A stretch of DNA of 64,000 nucleotides, taken from the NCBI GenBank assembly GCA_017520425.1, contig JAFXFO010000011.1:1-64000 (forward strand). The letters are read 5' to 3'. The translations under genes and the position numbers were made by a program. Of this stretch, positions 51,770 through 60,495 are shown piece after piece. Position 1 is the stretch's first letter; each line of letters starts with the position of its first letter. This DNA comes from Lachnospiraceae bacterium. Its GTDB lineage: Bacteria > Bacillota > Clostridia > Lachnospirales > Lachnospiraceae. The notes under the pieces were generated by a model. The model searched no databases and was not told where the DNA came from. It worked only from the letters and a program-made list of their open reading frames with translations.

Positions 51770-53260
51770 TTAGAACTGAAAATAAATAAACTGCGCCGCG
51801 CTGTAAGCCGGTCCGTAGATACCAAATACCATGATAAACAGGATGCCCACCAGAAAAAATCCCCACTGAAATATTAGGTTCTGCTCTGCAAACTTCCCGG
51901 ACAAGGATACCTTTTTGTATTGGAAGCATTCCGTTACAAACATTACCAACAACGCGAACAAAAGCACATTCCAATCCTTACCGTCCAAACCCAAACACAA
52001 AAGGGAATCATCAAACAATACCCAGGGGTTCCAAACCGTCAGCATATTTTTAATCAAATCCAGCGCCTGACCAATACTTTCCGCCCGAAAAAATACCCAG
52101 GCAATAGTCACCAGGAAAAAGGTCACACACACACGGAATGCTTTGTATGACAACACCGCTGTATTAATCTGCAAAAGGTTTGTAACCTTGGTTCGAAGCT
52201 TCTCTGTGATTTCCTCCGCCACTCGCAAACCCCCATGAAGCATGCCCCATACCACATAATGCCAGGCCGCACCATGCCACAAGCCGCTTACGGAAAATAC
52301 AATCATGATATTCACATATTTACGTAGCTTTCCCTTTCTGCTGCCGCCCAATGGGAAATACAAATAATCCCGGAACCAGGAGGTCAGGGAAATATGCCAT
52401 CTGTCCCAAAAGTCCTTAACGGATGTAGCCAGATACGGTGTGTTAAAGTTGTTCATCAGCTCCACACCCAGGATTTTCGAGGCACCGATAGCAATATAGG
52501 TATAGCCTGCAAAGTCACAATAAATCTGAACGGAGAACAAAATCGCTCCCACCAGTGCCGTGAAACCCACATACTGGGAATAGTAATTGGCATGGAACAC
52601 GGTATCTACCAAAAGGGCTGCCCGGTCTGCAATCACCATCTTTAAGAAATATCCGTACAGCATCACCAGGGCTCCACTGCGAATCCGTTCCAAATTCCAA
52701 ACCTTGATTTTATCCAGATTCTTTAACTGAGGCAAGAGGCGTGTACTTCTTTCAATAGGGCCCGCCACCAATTGGGGAAAGTAGGATACAAACAAAGCAT
52801 ATTTTAAGAAGTTCTTTTCCGGTGCCAGTTTTTCTCTGTAAATGTCCACCATATAGCCCACTGCCTGGAAAATATAGAATGAAATTCCTACCGGCAGAAG
52901 CAGATTAAAGGAAGGCTCTGCGATGGTGATTCCCACCTTAGCTACCAGGCTTTGTATGGTATCTATTACAAAATCCAAATATTTGAACAAAAACAGGATA
53001 CCGAAATTTACGACTAATCCCACCGCTACTACGGTCTTTTTCCGTCCGGGCTTTTCCCGCCATTTATATAAGAGAAGTCCTGCCCCATAGGTTACTACTG
53101 TGGAAAACAGCAGAAGCAGGGCATACTTGGCATTCCAGCCCATATAAAAGAAGTAGCTGGCAAGCAATAACCATATATATCTGACCTTAGGTGGTATCAC
53201 AAAATACAGTAAAACCACTATGGGAAAAAAGATTAAAAAGCTCAAGGAATTGAACAGCAT
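51770..53260 (-). CDS. MBOAT family O-acyltransferase (AlgI-like)
   Basis: 496 residues with about 10-12 membrane helices. The catalytic region reads FWDRWHISLTSWFRDYLYFP with the following SGLWHGAAWHYVVWG, which has the invariant MBOAT His. It moves acyl groups across the membrane onto a glycan with the help of the SGNH protein encoded downstream. No glycan synthesis genes lie beside it, so the polymer is unknown. Confidence 0.94.
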   Translation of the reverse strand: MLFNSLSFLIFFPIVVLLYFVIPPKVRYIWLLLASYFFYMGWNAKYALLLLFSTVVTYGAGLLLYKWREKPGRKKTVVAVGLVVNFGILFLFKYLDFVIDTIQSLVAKVGITIAEPSFNLLLPVGISFYIFQAVGYMVDIYREKLAPEKNFLKYALFVSYFPQLVAGPIERSTRLLPQLKNLDKIKVWNLERIRSGALVMLYGYFLKMVIADRAALLVDTVFHANYYSQYVGFTALVGAILFSVQIYCDFAGYTYIAIGASKILGVELMNNFNTPYLATSVKDFWDRWHISLTSWFRDYLYFPLGGSRKGKLRKYVNIMIVFSVSGLWHGAAWHYVVWGMLHGGLRVAEEITEKLRTKVTNLLQINTAVLSYKAFRVCVTFFLVTIAWVFFRAESIGQALDLIKNMLTVWNPWVLFDDSLLCLGLDGKDWNVLLFALLVMFVTECFQYKKVSLSGKFAEQNLIFQWGFFLVGILFIMVFGIYGPAYSAAQFIYFQF

Positions 53261-53315
53261 ATGTATCTCCTCACAGTTTCTTATGTACTGTTACTTTCTC
53301 TTTCGGTAATTCTCT

Positions 53316-54386
53316 CTAGGCCTTTACAGCCCAGCGCATCTTGGTGGAACGGGCTCTGGGATTACGATTGCACTCCTCCGCGGAGGGACGTACCACATCC
53401 TCTGCCACCTCACTGTATACCCCTTCCTTTTTCCACTGTTTGAAGGACTTCTTCACCAGTCTGTCCTCACCGGAATGGAAGGTAAGAATCGCCACTCTGC
53501 CGCCGGGATTTAAGATATCCGGAAGCTTCTCTAACAGGCTGTGCAACACCTCATACTCATTGTTTACATCGATACGCAAAGCCTGGAACACTCTCTGGCA
53601 AGTCTTTTTTACGATTTCCTTACGGTCTTTTTCGGAAGCCTTAGCCACCTCCCGAATGCCCATCAAAGCCTCTTCGATGGCTTCCTTTAACTGGGTAGTA
53701 GTCTCGATTTTCTTACCACGCTTTATACCGGTTACGATTTTGTCTGCAATCTCATAGGCATAGGGTTCGTCCGAGTTTTCTATCAACATGTATTGCAGCT
53801 CTTCTTTGCTGATACCCTCCAACCGCTTCGCCGCACTAATACCCTTGGTGGGGTCCAAACGCAAATCCAAAGGTCCCTCCACCTTGTAGGTAAAGCCTCG
53901 CTCCGGGTTGTCAATCTGCATGGAGGAAACACCCAAGTCCGCCAGCACGAAATCAAACTTTCTTCCGGCTTCCTCTGCCACCTTATCAATTTCTGCAAAG
54001 TTAATCAGCTTCACCGTAAGCAGTTCCTCACCGAAGCCTTGGTCTGCCAGTCGCTCTTTCGTCTTTGCCGATTCGATTGGGTCCACATCCAAACCGTAAA
54101 TATGCCCTTCTCCCTGCAGGCACTTTAACATCTCCCTGGTATGTCCGCCATATCCCAGAGTACAATCCAGCCCCCACTGTCCGGGCTTAATCTGCAGGAA
54201 ATCCAGTATCTCCTGCACCATGATGGATATATGCATACCCGCAGGAGTACTGCCCTTACTGATAACCTTGGATATGGTATCGCCGTACTTCTCCGGATTA
54301 TGCTCTTTATATTTCTCACTGTATTTCTTCGGATGGGTACCGGAGTACCGCACTCTCCGCTTATGCTCGCCAGTCTGGTTTTCCAT
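53316..54386 (-). CDS. rsmH: 16S rRNA m4C1402 methyltransferase, long-form RsmH
   Basis: 356 residues. The SAM site LDCTLGYGGHTREML, the catalytic-region DLGVSSMQIDNPERGFTYK with DLRLDP, and VAILTFHSGEDRLVK with a final RARSTKMRWAVK are typical. The N-terminus is about 50 residues longer than the standard enzyme (RVRYSGTHPKKYSEKYKEHN) and the gene is outside a division cluster. It may be a second RsmH paralogue; the standard one would be elsewhere. Confidence 0.9.
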   Translation of the reverse strand: MENQTGEHKRRVRYSGTHPKKYSEKYKEHNPEKYGDTISKVISKGSTPAGMHISIMVQEILDFLQIKPGQWGLDCTLGYGGHTREMLKCLQGEGHIYGLDVDPIESAKTKERLADQGFGEELLTVKLINFAEIDKVAEEAGRKFDFVLADLGVSSMQIDNPERGFTYKVEGPLDLRLDPTKGISAAKRLEGISKEELQYMLIENSDEPYAYEIADKIVTGIKRGKKIETTTQLKEAIEEALMGIREVAKASEKDRKEIVKKTCQRVFQALRIDVNNEYEVLHSLLEKLPDILNPGGRVAILTFHSGEDRLVKKSFKQWKKEGVYSEVAEDVVRPSAEECNRNPRARSTKMRWAVKA

Positions 54387-54442
54387 TGTTCCATTCCTTT
54401 CTTATGTGCCGGATGCGTCCGTTTCTTGTACCGGTTTTTTAG

Positions 54443-55009
54443 TTACTGTCCTAAAATTCCCAAGCCCTTCAGCAAAATCTTCAAGCCGATAATAATCAAC
54501 ACCATACCGCCGAAAAACTCTGCCTTGGATTTATACTTCATGCCAAAAAGGCTTCCTACCTTCACACCCACTGCTGACAGAGTAAAGGTCACCACGCCGA
54601 TAAATAACACCGCCCATACAATCTGCACTTTCATGCAGGCAAAAGTCACACCCACCGCCAGTGCATCAATACTGGTGGCAATGGCCAGAATAAACATGGA
54701 CTTAATGGTCATGGAAGCATCCACTTCCTCTTCTTCCTTGCTGAGGGCTTCCTTTATCATATTACCACCGATAATCAGTAACAGTGTGAATGCTACCCAG
54801 TGAGAACATTTATTGATAAACACTGTAAAGAAGCTACCTAAAAAGTAACCTATGGCTGGCATCAGAGCCTGAAATCCACCGAACCACAATCCGGCAATAC
54901 ACATATGCTTCCACATGATTTTGCCTAAGGACAAGCCCTTACAAACAGATACTGCAAAAGCGTCCATGGACAGGCCCACTGCCAACCAAAACAGTTCAAA
55001 TAAGCTCAT
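54443..55009 (-). CDS. mntP: Manganese efflux pump MntP
   Basis: 188 residues, six predicted helices with two repeats. The acidic residues in LSMDAFAVSVCKGL (helix 1) and TSIDALAVGVTFA (helix 4) are the metal-path Asp residues of MntP. It exports Mn2+ from the cytoplasm. A yybP-ykoY type riboswitch lies immediately upstream, which supports the call. ATG 55009 follows GGAGGCAA. Confidence 0.96.
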   Translation of the reverse strand: MSLFELFWLAVGLSMDAFAVSVCKGLSLGKIMWKHMCIAGLWFGGFQALMPAIGYFLGSFFTVFINKCSHWVAFTLLLIIGGNMIKEALSKEEEEVDASMTIKSMFILAIATSIDALAVGVTFACMKVQIVWAVLFIGVVTFTLSAVGVKVGSLFGMKYKSKAEFFGGMVLIIIGLKILLKGLGILGQ

Positions 55010-55022
55010 ACATTTGCCTCCA

Positions 55023-55147
55023 AAAAAAGACCCAAAATCAGCTACCTCAACTGATCTTGAGTCTCATCATTTCAAGTAAAACCGGGTACGTAACCGCACC
55101 AGTATGTCGATTATACTATACACCCAAGTGTACTGATTACTCCCTCT
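55023..55147 (-). promoter_or_regulatory. yybP-ykoY type manganese riboswitch
   Basis: The minus strand begins GAGGGAGTAATC and contains the second conserved side GATGAGACTCAAGATCAG, as in Mn2+ riboswitches. A terminator follows: GACTCAAGATCAG pairs with CTGATTTTGGGTC, then seven T residues ending at 55023. Mn2+ binding to the aptamer should free the downstream mntP gene. The aptamer is recognised from motif order, not modelled. Confidence 0.85.
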
Positions 55148-55159
55148 TGACGTGGTTTC

Positions 55160-55187
55160 ATTATAGCATAGTGGCACGAAAAGTCAA
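55160..55187 (-). promoter_or_regulatory. mntP promoter
   Basis: On the minus strand TTGACT (55187-55182), a 16-bp spacer and TATAAT (55165-55160), just upstream of the riboswitch. Confidence 0.8.
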
Positions 55188-55257
55188 GCACCGGCTTACG
55201 AGTCTGTTCACTTTCGAAACTTTAAAAATTATTGAATTTTGAAAAAGCCAGACTTCA

Positions 55258-56064
55258 TCAGTCTGACTTTTTACAACACTTCAACATCCCTTCCAGATCC
55301 CGGATATTCGCCCCTACATCCCTTTGCTTGTGTGCATCCGAAGCCGTCTCAATTTGCACATTATTTTTTCTTAAAATAGATAACAATTGAGGATTTAAGC
55401 CCAGTTCCAGATTCGGACTATAATTCAATCGTAATCCGCCGCTATTCTCAGCATACATACCATGCTTATTTAGCAGCTCCGCCAATTTCTGATAACAATC
55501 CGTCAAGTCAATGTTCGGTTTATAGCCGAAACACTTGATGGAGTCAGGATGGGCAAGGCCGCCAAACAGACCACTCTCACACAACTGAAACATGATATCA
55601 TAATATCTTTTATATACTTCATCCACGTTCTTGCTTTCCCAAAGCTCTTTTTGCCCCATGTGGTCAAATCCCCAACCATCAATCCAATGCACAGAGCCTG
55701 TCAGGAAATCAAAATCGTAATTCTTAAGAATATCTACCAGAAGGTCAGCCGTTTCAGGGATATAACAGACCTCAAGACCAAATTTCACCTTAACAGGGTA
55801 CTTCGTATCCTTTACTTTATTAATAAAATCAATGTACTCGTTTATGGATCCGTTCATTCTTTTTGTGATCCAGTTATACTGAAAATCGTTATATGCCTTT
55901 ATAGGTTCATATACTCTCTCAAACTCCATAAATTGATGGGTATGCTCAAGCAAGTATATTTCATCCAGGCCTGCCTCTTGTGCCACCTTAAGAAAGCCCT
56001 CAAAGTAATCCATCTGATAGCCTATGGGATTTCCATGCAAAAAGTGCACATGTACATCTCTCAT
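55258..56064 (-). CDS. PHP-domain phosphoesterase (histidinol-phosphatase-like)
   Basis: 268 residues. The PHP metal motifs are in order: RDVHVHF, LLEHTHQ, GLEVCY, TGSVHWIDG, GLAHPDSI and TASDAHKQ. The family includes histidinol phosphatases, but there is no his operon here. It is the last gene of the polyamine operon, 11 bp after the HD gene. The substrate is unknown. Confidence 0.9.
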   Translation of the reverse strand: MRDVHVHFLHGNPIGYQMDYFEGFLKVAQEAGLDEIYLLEHTHQFMEFERVYEPIKAYNDFQYNWITKRMNGSINEYIDFINKVKDTKYPVKVKFGLEVCYIPETADLLVDILKNYDFDFLTGSVHWIDGWGFDHMGQKELWESKNVDEVYKRYYDIMFQLCESGLFGGLAHPDSIKCFGYKPNIDLTDCYQKLAELLNKHGMYAENSGGLRLNYSPNLELGLNPQLLSILRKNNVQIETASDAHKQRDVGANIRDLEGMLKCCKKSD

Positions 56065-56075
56065 GATTCACACCT

Positions 56076-56780
56076 CTACTCACCCTGCAAAAGCTCTTCT
56101 ATATCCAACGTCCCCTGCATTTCCGCCTGCAAAGCTTCGTAAAACCGGCTTCGCATCTGCAGTTTTTCTTCCCAAAAGGCTTTGGCGGTATCCGTACCGC
56201 AGATTCTGTCCTGCCAGTCTGTCAAGGTTTGCTGACGCTTTTCGCACACTTCAATCAACTCTCTGGCGCTACGCTCCCCAATATCACTCCGTCCAATCAT
56301 ACACACACGCATAATATCAAAACGGTCCAAATCGTCCGCATCTCTGACGCTCAGCTCAAAAGGCGTAGCATCCTCCGGCACATCATTCCATCTATCGTGA
56401 ATGCGGATAGCCTGACAAATATTCTCCGTCAGCTCCTCATAATAACCAATTTTCTGCAAAAACAGTTTTGCCACCTCTGCACCATAAGTAGGGTGCATGT
56501 TCCACTCCTCCATGGTTTCACAGAACGGGTAGCCCGTATCATGCAAAAGACAGGCCATTACCAGGGGCTCACTGTCCCAGCCTTCCGCTTCTGCAATCCT
56601 CTTTCCCCAAAGGGCGGCACGTAAGGAATGCTCATACCGGTAGGTCTTATCATAACGGTCCGGCTGAGGATCAAGGAGTTCCTTTACAAAGGAGCGGGTA
56701 GCTGCTACCGGGTCTAAGCCGGGGCCGTAACCCTTCAATATTTTCTCTAAACGTTTCTTTTCTTTTTTACACTTTAGCAT
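56076..56780 (-). CDS. HD-domain phosphohydrolase
   Basis: 234 residues. YEHSLRAALWGKRIA, the HD pair in MACLLHDTGYPF, IRIHDRWND and SVRDADDLDRFDI mark a metal-dependent HD domain. ATG 56780 follows GGAAGGTG and lies within the end of nspC (14-bp overlap), giving tight coupling with polyamine genes. Substrate unknown; nucleotide or phosphodiester compounds are typical. Confidence 0.88.
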   Translation of the reverse strand: MLKCKKEKKRLEKILKGYGPGLDPVAATRSFVKELLDPQPDRYDKTYRYEHSLRAALWGKRIAEAEGWDSEPLVMACLLHDTGYPFCETMEEWNMHPTYGAEVAKLFLQKIGYYEELTENICQAIRIHDRWNDVPEDATPFELSVRDADDLDRFDIMRVCMIGRSDIGERSARELIEVCEKRQQTLTDWQDRICGTDTAKAFWEEKLQMRSRFYEALQAEMQGTLDIEELLQGE

Positions 56781-57993
56781 CACTGCACCTTCCCAACCGA
56801 CTTTTAAATTCATTATAGCCAAAATCCGTCAGTCTGACAAGGTTGCCTGCCACAGTTCTCTTCCAGATATTGGGCAAGGGCATGCCGTTGAAGGTGTTGT
56901 TTTTGCAGGTGGTATAAATGGCCATGTCCCCAAAGAGAAGTAAATCTCCCTCCTGTAATTCCTCTGAAAATCCATAATCTCCTATTACATCCCCTGCCAG
57001 ACAGGTGGGTCCCGTCAGGCGATAGGTGTGTGGTGTAGTAGCGTTAGCCTCGGCTCCGTACAAAGGCGGTGTGTAAGGCATCTCAATCACATCCGGCATA
57101 TGGCAGGCTGCACTGGCATCCAGGATGACAATCCGGGTGTCCTCATTCTGCACCACATCCAGCACTCGTGTAGCCAGATAGCCTGCATTTAGGGCTACCG
57201 CTTCTCCCGGCTCCAGATATACTTCTACGCCCCATTTGTCCTTGGCGTAGCGGATGCATTTCTCCAGACGTTCCACATCATAGCCGGGGCGGGTAATATG
57301 ATGTCCCCCACCCATATTCAACCATTTCATGGCAGGCAGTACATCCCCAAACTTCTCCTCAACAGCCTGTAGGGTAGTCTCCAAATCCTCCGCATCCTGC
57401 TCGCAAAGAGTGTGAAAATGCAACCCCTCCAACAGTGCCACCAGTTCCTCTGTCATCAGCTGTTTCCACATGGCCCGGGTGGTTCCCAACCGGCTTCCCG
57501 GTGCACAGGGGTCATAGATGGCATGTCCCTCTTGGGTGGAACACTCCGGATTGATGCGAAGTCCTATGCTCTTCCCAGCCTGCTTTGCCTGTAGTCCAAA
57601 CTTTTCCAACTGCCTCGGCGAATTAAACACAATATGGTCCGCATACCGTAACAGCTCCTGAAACTCCTCCTCCCGATAGGCCCCGCAAAAGACATGAACT
57701 TCCTTTCCGGGCATTTCCTCCGCCCCCAGTCTGGCTTCATAGAGCCCGCTGGCCTCCGTACCGGCCAGAAAAGGAGCCAGCAAGGGATAACAATCATAAT
57801 TGGAAAAAGCCTTCTGAGCCAGCAGTATTTTACAGCCGGTACGCTTACTTACTGCTTCCAGGATGCGACCGTTTTCCTGCAGTTTCTTTTCCTCAATGAT
57901 ATAGCAGGGTGTAGGAATATCCCCGAACACCTCCGTGGGTTTTCGCCCGCCCAATGCCGCAAACATAGGACGGTTTTCTGCTCCCCTCTTCAT
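56767..57993 (-). CDS. nspC: Carboxynorspermidine/carboxyspermidine decarboxylase
   Basis: 408 residues, PLP-dependent alanine-racemase-fold enzyme. It has IPTPCYIIEEKKL, the PLP-lysine region CKILLAQKAFSNYDCYPLL, LRINPECSTQEGH, MGGGHHITRPGYD and the active-site Cys region GPTCLAGDVIGDY. It decarboxylates carboxyspermidine to spermidine (or carboxynorspermidine to norspermidine). The ATG overlaps the stop of the synthase gene (TAATG), so the two steps are coupled. A shorter start at residue 10 is possible. Confidence 0.94.
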   Translation of the reverse strand: MKRGAENRPMFAALGGRKPTEVFGDIPTPCYIIEEKKLQENGRILEAVSKRTGCKILLAQKAFSNYDCYPLLAPFLAGTEASGLYEARLGAEEMPGKEVHVFCGAYREEEFQELLRYADHIVFNSPRQLEKFGLQAKQAGKSIGLRINPECSTQEGHAIYDPCAPGSRLGTTRAMWKQLMTEELVALLEGLHFHTLCEQDAEDLETTLQAVEEKFGDVLPAMKWLNMGGGHHITRPGYDVERLEKCIRYAKDKWGVEVYLEPGEAVALNAGYLATRVLDVVQNEDTRIVILDASAACHMPDVIEMPYTPPLYGAEANATTPHTYRLTGPTCLAGDVIGDYGFSEELQEGDLLLFGDMAIYTTCKNNTFNGMPLPNIWKRTVAGNLVRLTDFGYNEFKSRLGRCSDAKV

Positions 57994-59252
57994 TAGTCCA
58001 CCAGCACAGGGTTGTGATTTTCCCTGCGGGGCAGACCATATTTATCCAACGCATCCAGGAAAGGATCCGGGTCAAATTCCTCCACTGTATATACGCCGGC
58101 CTTGTTCCACTGTCCGGTAAGCAGCATCAAAGCGCCGCACATGGCCGGCACACCGGTGGTGTAGCTGATGGCCTGGCTCTCCACTTCACGGTAGCATTCC
58201 TGATGGTCACACACATTGTAAATATAATAAGTCTTTTCCTTGCCATCCTTCTTGCCGGTGAAGATACAGCCGATATTGGTCTTGCCGTGAGTGCGGGGAC
58301 CTAAGCTGGCCGGATCCGGAAGCAGTGCCTTTAAAAACTGAATGGGCACAATTTCCTTACCTTCAAAAAGAATGGGCGTGGTGGAAAGCATCCCCACATT
58401 TTCCAAACATTTCATATGGGTCAGGTAGCTTTGACCAAAGGTCATAAAGAAGCGGATTCTCTTCACCTCCGGAATGTTCAGTGCCAGGGACTCGATTTCC
58501 TCATGATGGAGCAGGTACATATCCTTCTCCCCCACGCAGTCAAAATCATACTCTCTCTTAATGCTCATGGCAGGGATTTCCACCCAGTGACCATCTTCCC
58601 AGTAGCTGCCCGGTGCGGATACCTCACGAAGGTTAATCTCCGGATTGAAGTTGGTGGCAAAGGGATAGCCGTGGTCGCCACCATTGCAGTCTAAAATGTC
58701 AATAGTATCGATGGTGTCAAACTCATGCTGTTTTGCATAAGCACAGTAAGCCTGGGTGACACCCGGGTCAAATCCACAGCCCAGAAGGGCGGTAAGTCCG
58801 GCCTTTTCAAACTTCTCTCTATAAGCCCATTGCCAGCTGTAATCAAAATACGCCGAAAAACCCTGCTCCTCACAACGCTTCTCATAAATAGCTCTCCACT
58901 CAGAATCATCCGTATCCTCCGGCTCATAATTGGCCGTATCCATATAATTTACCCCACAAGCCAGGCAGGCATCCATAATGGTTAAATCCTGATAGGGAAG
59001 GGCAATATTCATCACCAAATCCGGCTGATAGGAATTAATCAAATCAATCACCTGCCCTACATCATCTGCATCCACCTGTGCGGTGGTTATCTTTGTGGCA
59101 GTCTTGCCTGCCAAGTCCTGCGCCAGCTTATCACACTTTTCCTTAGTTCTGCTGGCAATACACAGCTCTGTAAAAACTTCACTTACCTGACAACACTTTC
59201 TGATTGCTACGGAAGCTACACCGCCGCAGCCGATTACTAAAACTCTGCTCAT
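57993..59252 (-). CDS. Carboxynorspermidine/carboxyspermidine synthase (saccharopine dehydrogenase family)
   Basis: 419 residues. The Rossmann start VLVIGCGGVASVAIRKCCQ, MDTANYEPED and GCGFDPGVTQAYCAYA are typical of this dehydrogenase. It joins aspartate semialdehyde and putrescine (or diaminopropane) with NADPH, giving the substrate of NspC. It is followed directly by nspC. Upstream is a 385-bp tandem-repeat spacer separating it from speB. Confidence 0.94.
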   Translation of the reverse strand: MSRVLVIGCGGVASVAIRKCCQVSEVFTELCIASRTKEKCDKLAQDLAGKTATKITTAQVDADDVGQVIDLINSYQPDLVMNIALPYQDLTIMDACLACGVNYMDTANYEPEDTDDSEWRAIYEKRCEEQGFSAYFDYSWQWAYREKFEKAGLTALLGCGFDPGVTQAYCAYAKQHEFDTIDTIDILDCNGGDHGYPFATNFNPEINLREVSAPGSYWEDGHWVEIPAMSIKREYDFDCVGEKDMYLLHHEEIESLALNIPEVKRIRFFMTFGQSYLTHMKCLENVGMLSTTPILFEGKEIVPIQFLKALLPDPASLGPRTHGKTNIGCIFTGKKDGKEKTYYIYNVCDHQECYREVESQAISYTTGVPAMCGALMLLTGQWNKAGVYTVEEFDPDPFLDALDKYGLPRRENHNPVLVD

Positions 59253-59277
59253 TTTTTTCTCCTTTTCCTCTTTTTGA

Positions 59278-59615
59278 TTCCAAATTAAGCTATTTTTTCT
59301 GTTTTCTGATTTTTGGCTTACTTTTTTCTCTCTTCCGCCTCTGGTTTTCTCCGAAAACTAAGCCACTTTTTCTATTTCTCAATTTTTGGCTTACTTTTTT
59401 CCCTACTTCCCCCTCTGATTTTCTCCAAATACTAAGCCACTTTTTCTATTTCTCAATTTTTGGCTTACTTTTTTCTCTCTTCCACCTCTGGTTCACTCCA
59501 AATACTAAGCCACTTTTTCTATTTCTCAATTTTTGGCTTACTTTTTTCCCTACTTCCCCTTTGGTTTTCTGTAAAACTAAGCCACTTTTCAGATTTCTCG
59601 ATTTTGGGATGAGTT
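59278..59615. repeat. Tandem repeat, period 72-74 bp, each with a TAAGCCA/TGGCTTA dyad
   Basis: Units begin at 59285 (TAAGCT variant), 59359, 59433, 59506 and 59578 (last partial). Each holds a 35-bp dyad TAAGCCA...TGGCTTA with an AT-rich loop, then a 38-bp linker rich in C and T (plus strand). On the transcribed minus strand the linker is A/G-rich, with GGGGGAAGTAGGG. It lies between speB and the carboxyspermidine synthase gene and has many stops, so it is non-coding RNA spacer. Confidence 0.85.
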
Positions 59616-59637
59616 CTCCTCAACAAGCCATGCCTTA

Positions 59638-60495
59638 CTACCCTGCAAGTGCTAACAGTAGCTCCCGTAGCACCTTACATGCAGTGGCGGTGGATACGCC
59701 GCTACTGTCCAGCATAGGGGCCAACTCGTTGATATCGGCTCCCACAATCTGCAACTTACTAACCTGCAGGATAGCTTCCAAAAGCTGCAAAAAGCTTACG
59801 CCTCCTGCCTCAGGTGTGCCGGTACCGGGAAAAGCTGACGGGTCCAGGCAATCTAAATCGATGGTAAGATACACCGGTACGCCGGCTTTCTTCAAATCAA
59901 ACACCACCTCCGACAGTCCTTCAAAAGTAAACTTATGCATATCCGTATGTTCCTTGGCAAAAGCAAATTCTTCCCTATCTCCGCTACGGATGCAGAACTG
60001 GTGGATTCGTCCGTTCCCTACCAGCTCATGGCATCGTCGCATAACGCAGGCATGACTAAGCTTTGCCCCCAGATAATCCTCCCTCAAATCTGCATGGGCA
60101 TCAAAATGGATGATGTGTATATCCGGGTACTTTTCATAAACCGCCCGGACTGCTCCCAAGGTCACCAGATGCTCGCCTCCTAAAAGGATGGGCAGCTTAC
60201 CATCCTCCAAAATCGACCTTGTCCGCGTCTCAATATCTTCCAAAGCTCTTTCCGCACTGCCAAAGCAAAGCTCCAAATCCCCGCAGTCAAAAACCTTTAC
60301 ATCCAACAAATCCTTATCCTGATAAGGGCTGTAGGTTTCCAGCCCGAAGCTTTCATGGCGGATGGCTGAGGAGCCGAATCTTGCTCCGGGCCGGAAGCTG
60401 GTGGTGGAGTCAAAAGGTGCTCCAAACAACACCAAATCCGCTTCCTCATATTCGTGGTCGCAACCGATAAAGGTCTCTATATTTTTTCTGATCAT
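59638..60495 (-). CDS. speB: Agmatinase
   Basis: 285 residues. Ureohydrolase metal motifs are complete: GGEHLVTLG, HIIHFDAHADLRED, SHACVMRR and TIDLDCLDPSAFPGTGTPE. It splits agmatine to putrescine and urea in the cytoplasm. ATG 60495 lies within the end of speE (4-bp overlap) after GGTAGAGGG. A longer frame starting at 60600 is inside speE and was rejected. Confidence 0.95.
   Translation of the reverse strand: MIRKNIETFIGCDHEYEEADLVLFGAPFDSTTSFRPGARFGSSAIRHESFGLETYSPYQDKDLLDVKVFDCGDLELCFGSAERALEDIETRTRSILEDGKLPILLGGEHLVTLGAVRAVYEKYPDIHIIHFDAHADLREDYLGAKLSHACVMRRCHELVGNGRIHQFCIRSGDREEFAFAKEHTDMHKFTFEGLSEVVFDLKKAGVPVYLTIDLDCLDPSAFPGTGTPEAGGVSFLQLLEAILQVSKLQIVGADINELAPMLDSSGVSTATACKVLRELLLALAG

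Noticed and set aside
59204-60055. Plus-strand open frame with repeated FLFLNFW-type segments
   Set aside because: It is a translation of the tandem DNA repeat plus the antisense of speB; it has no ribosome site, and the real genes are on the other strand.
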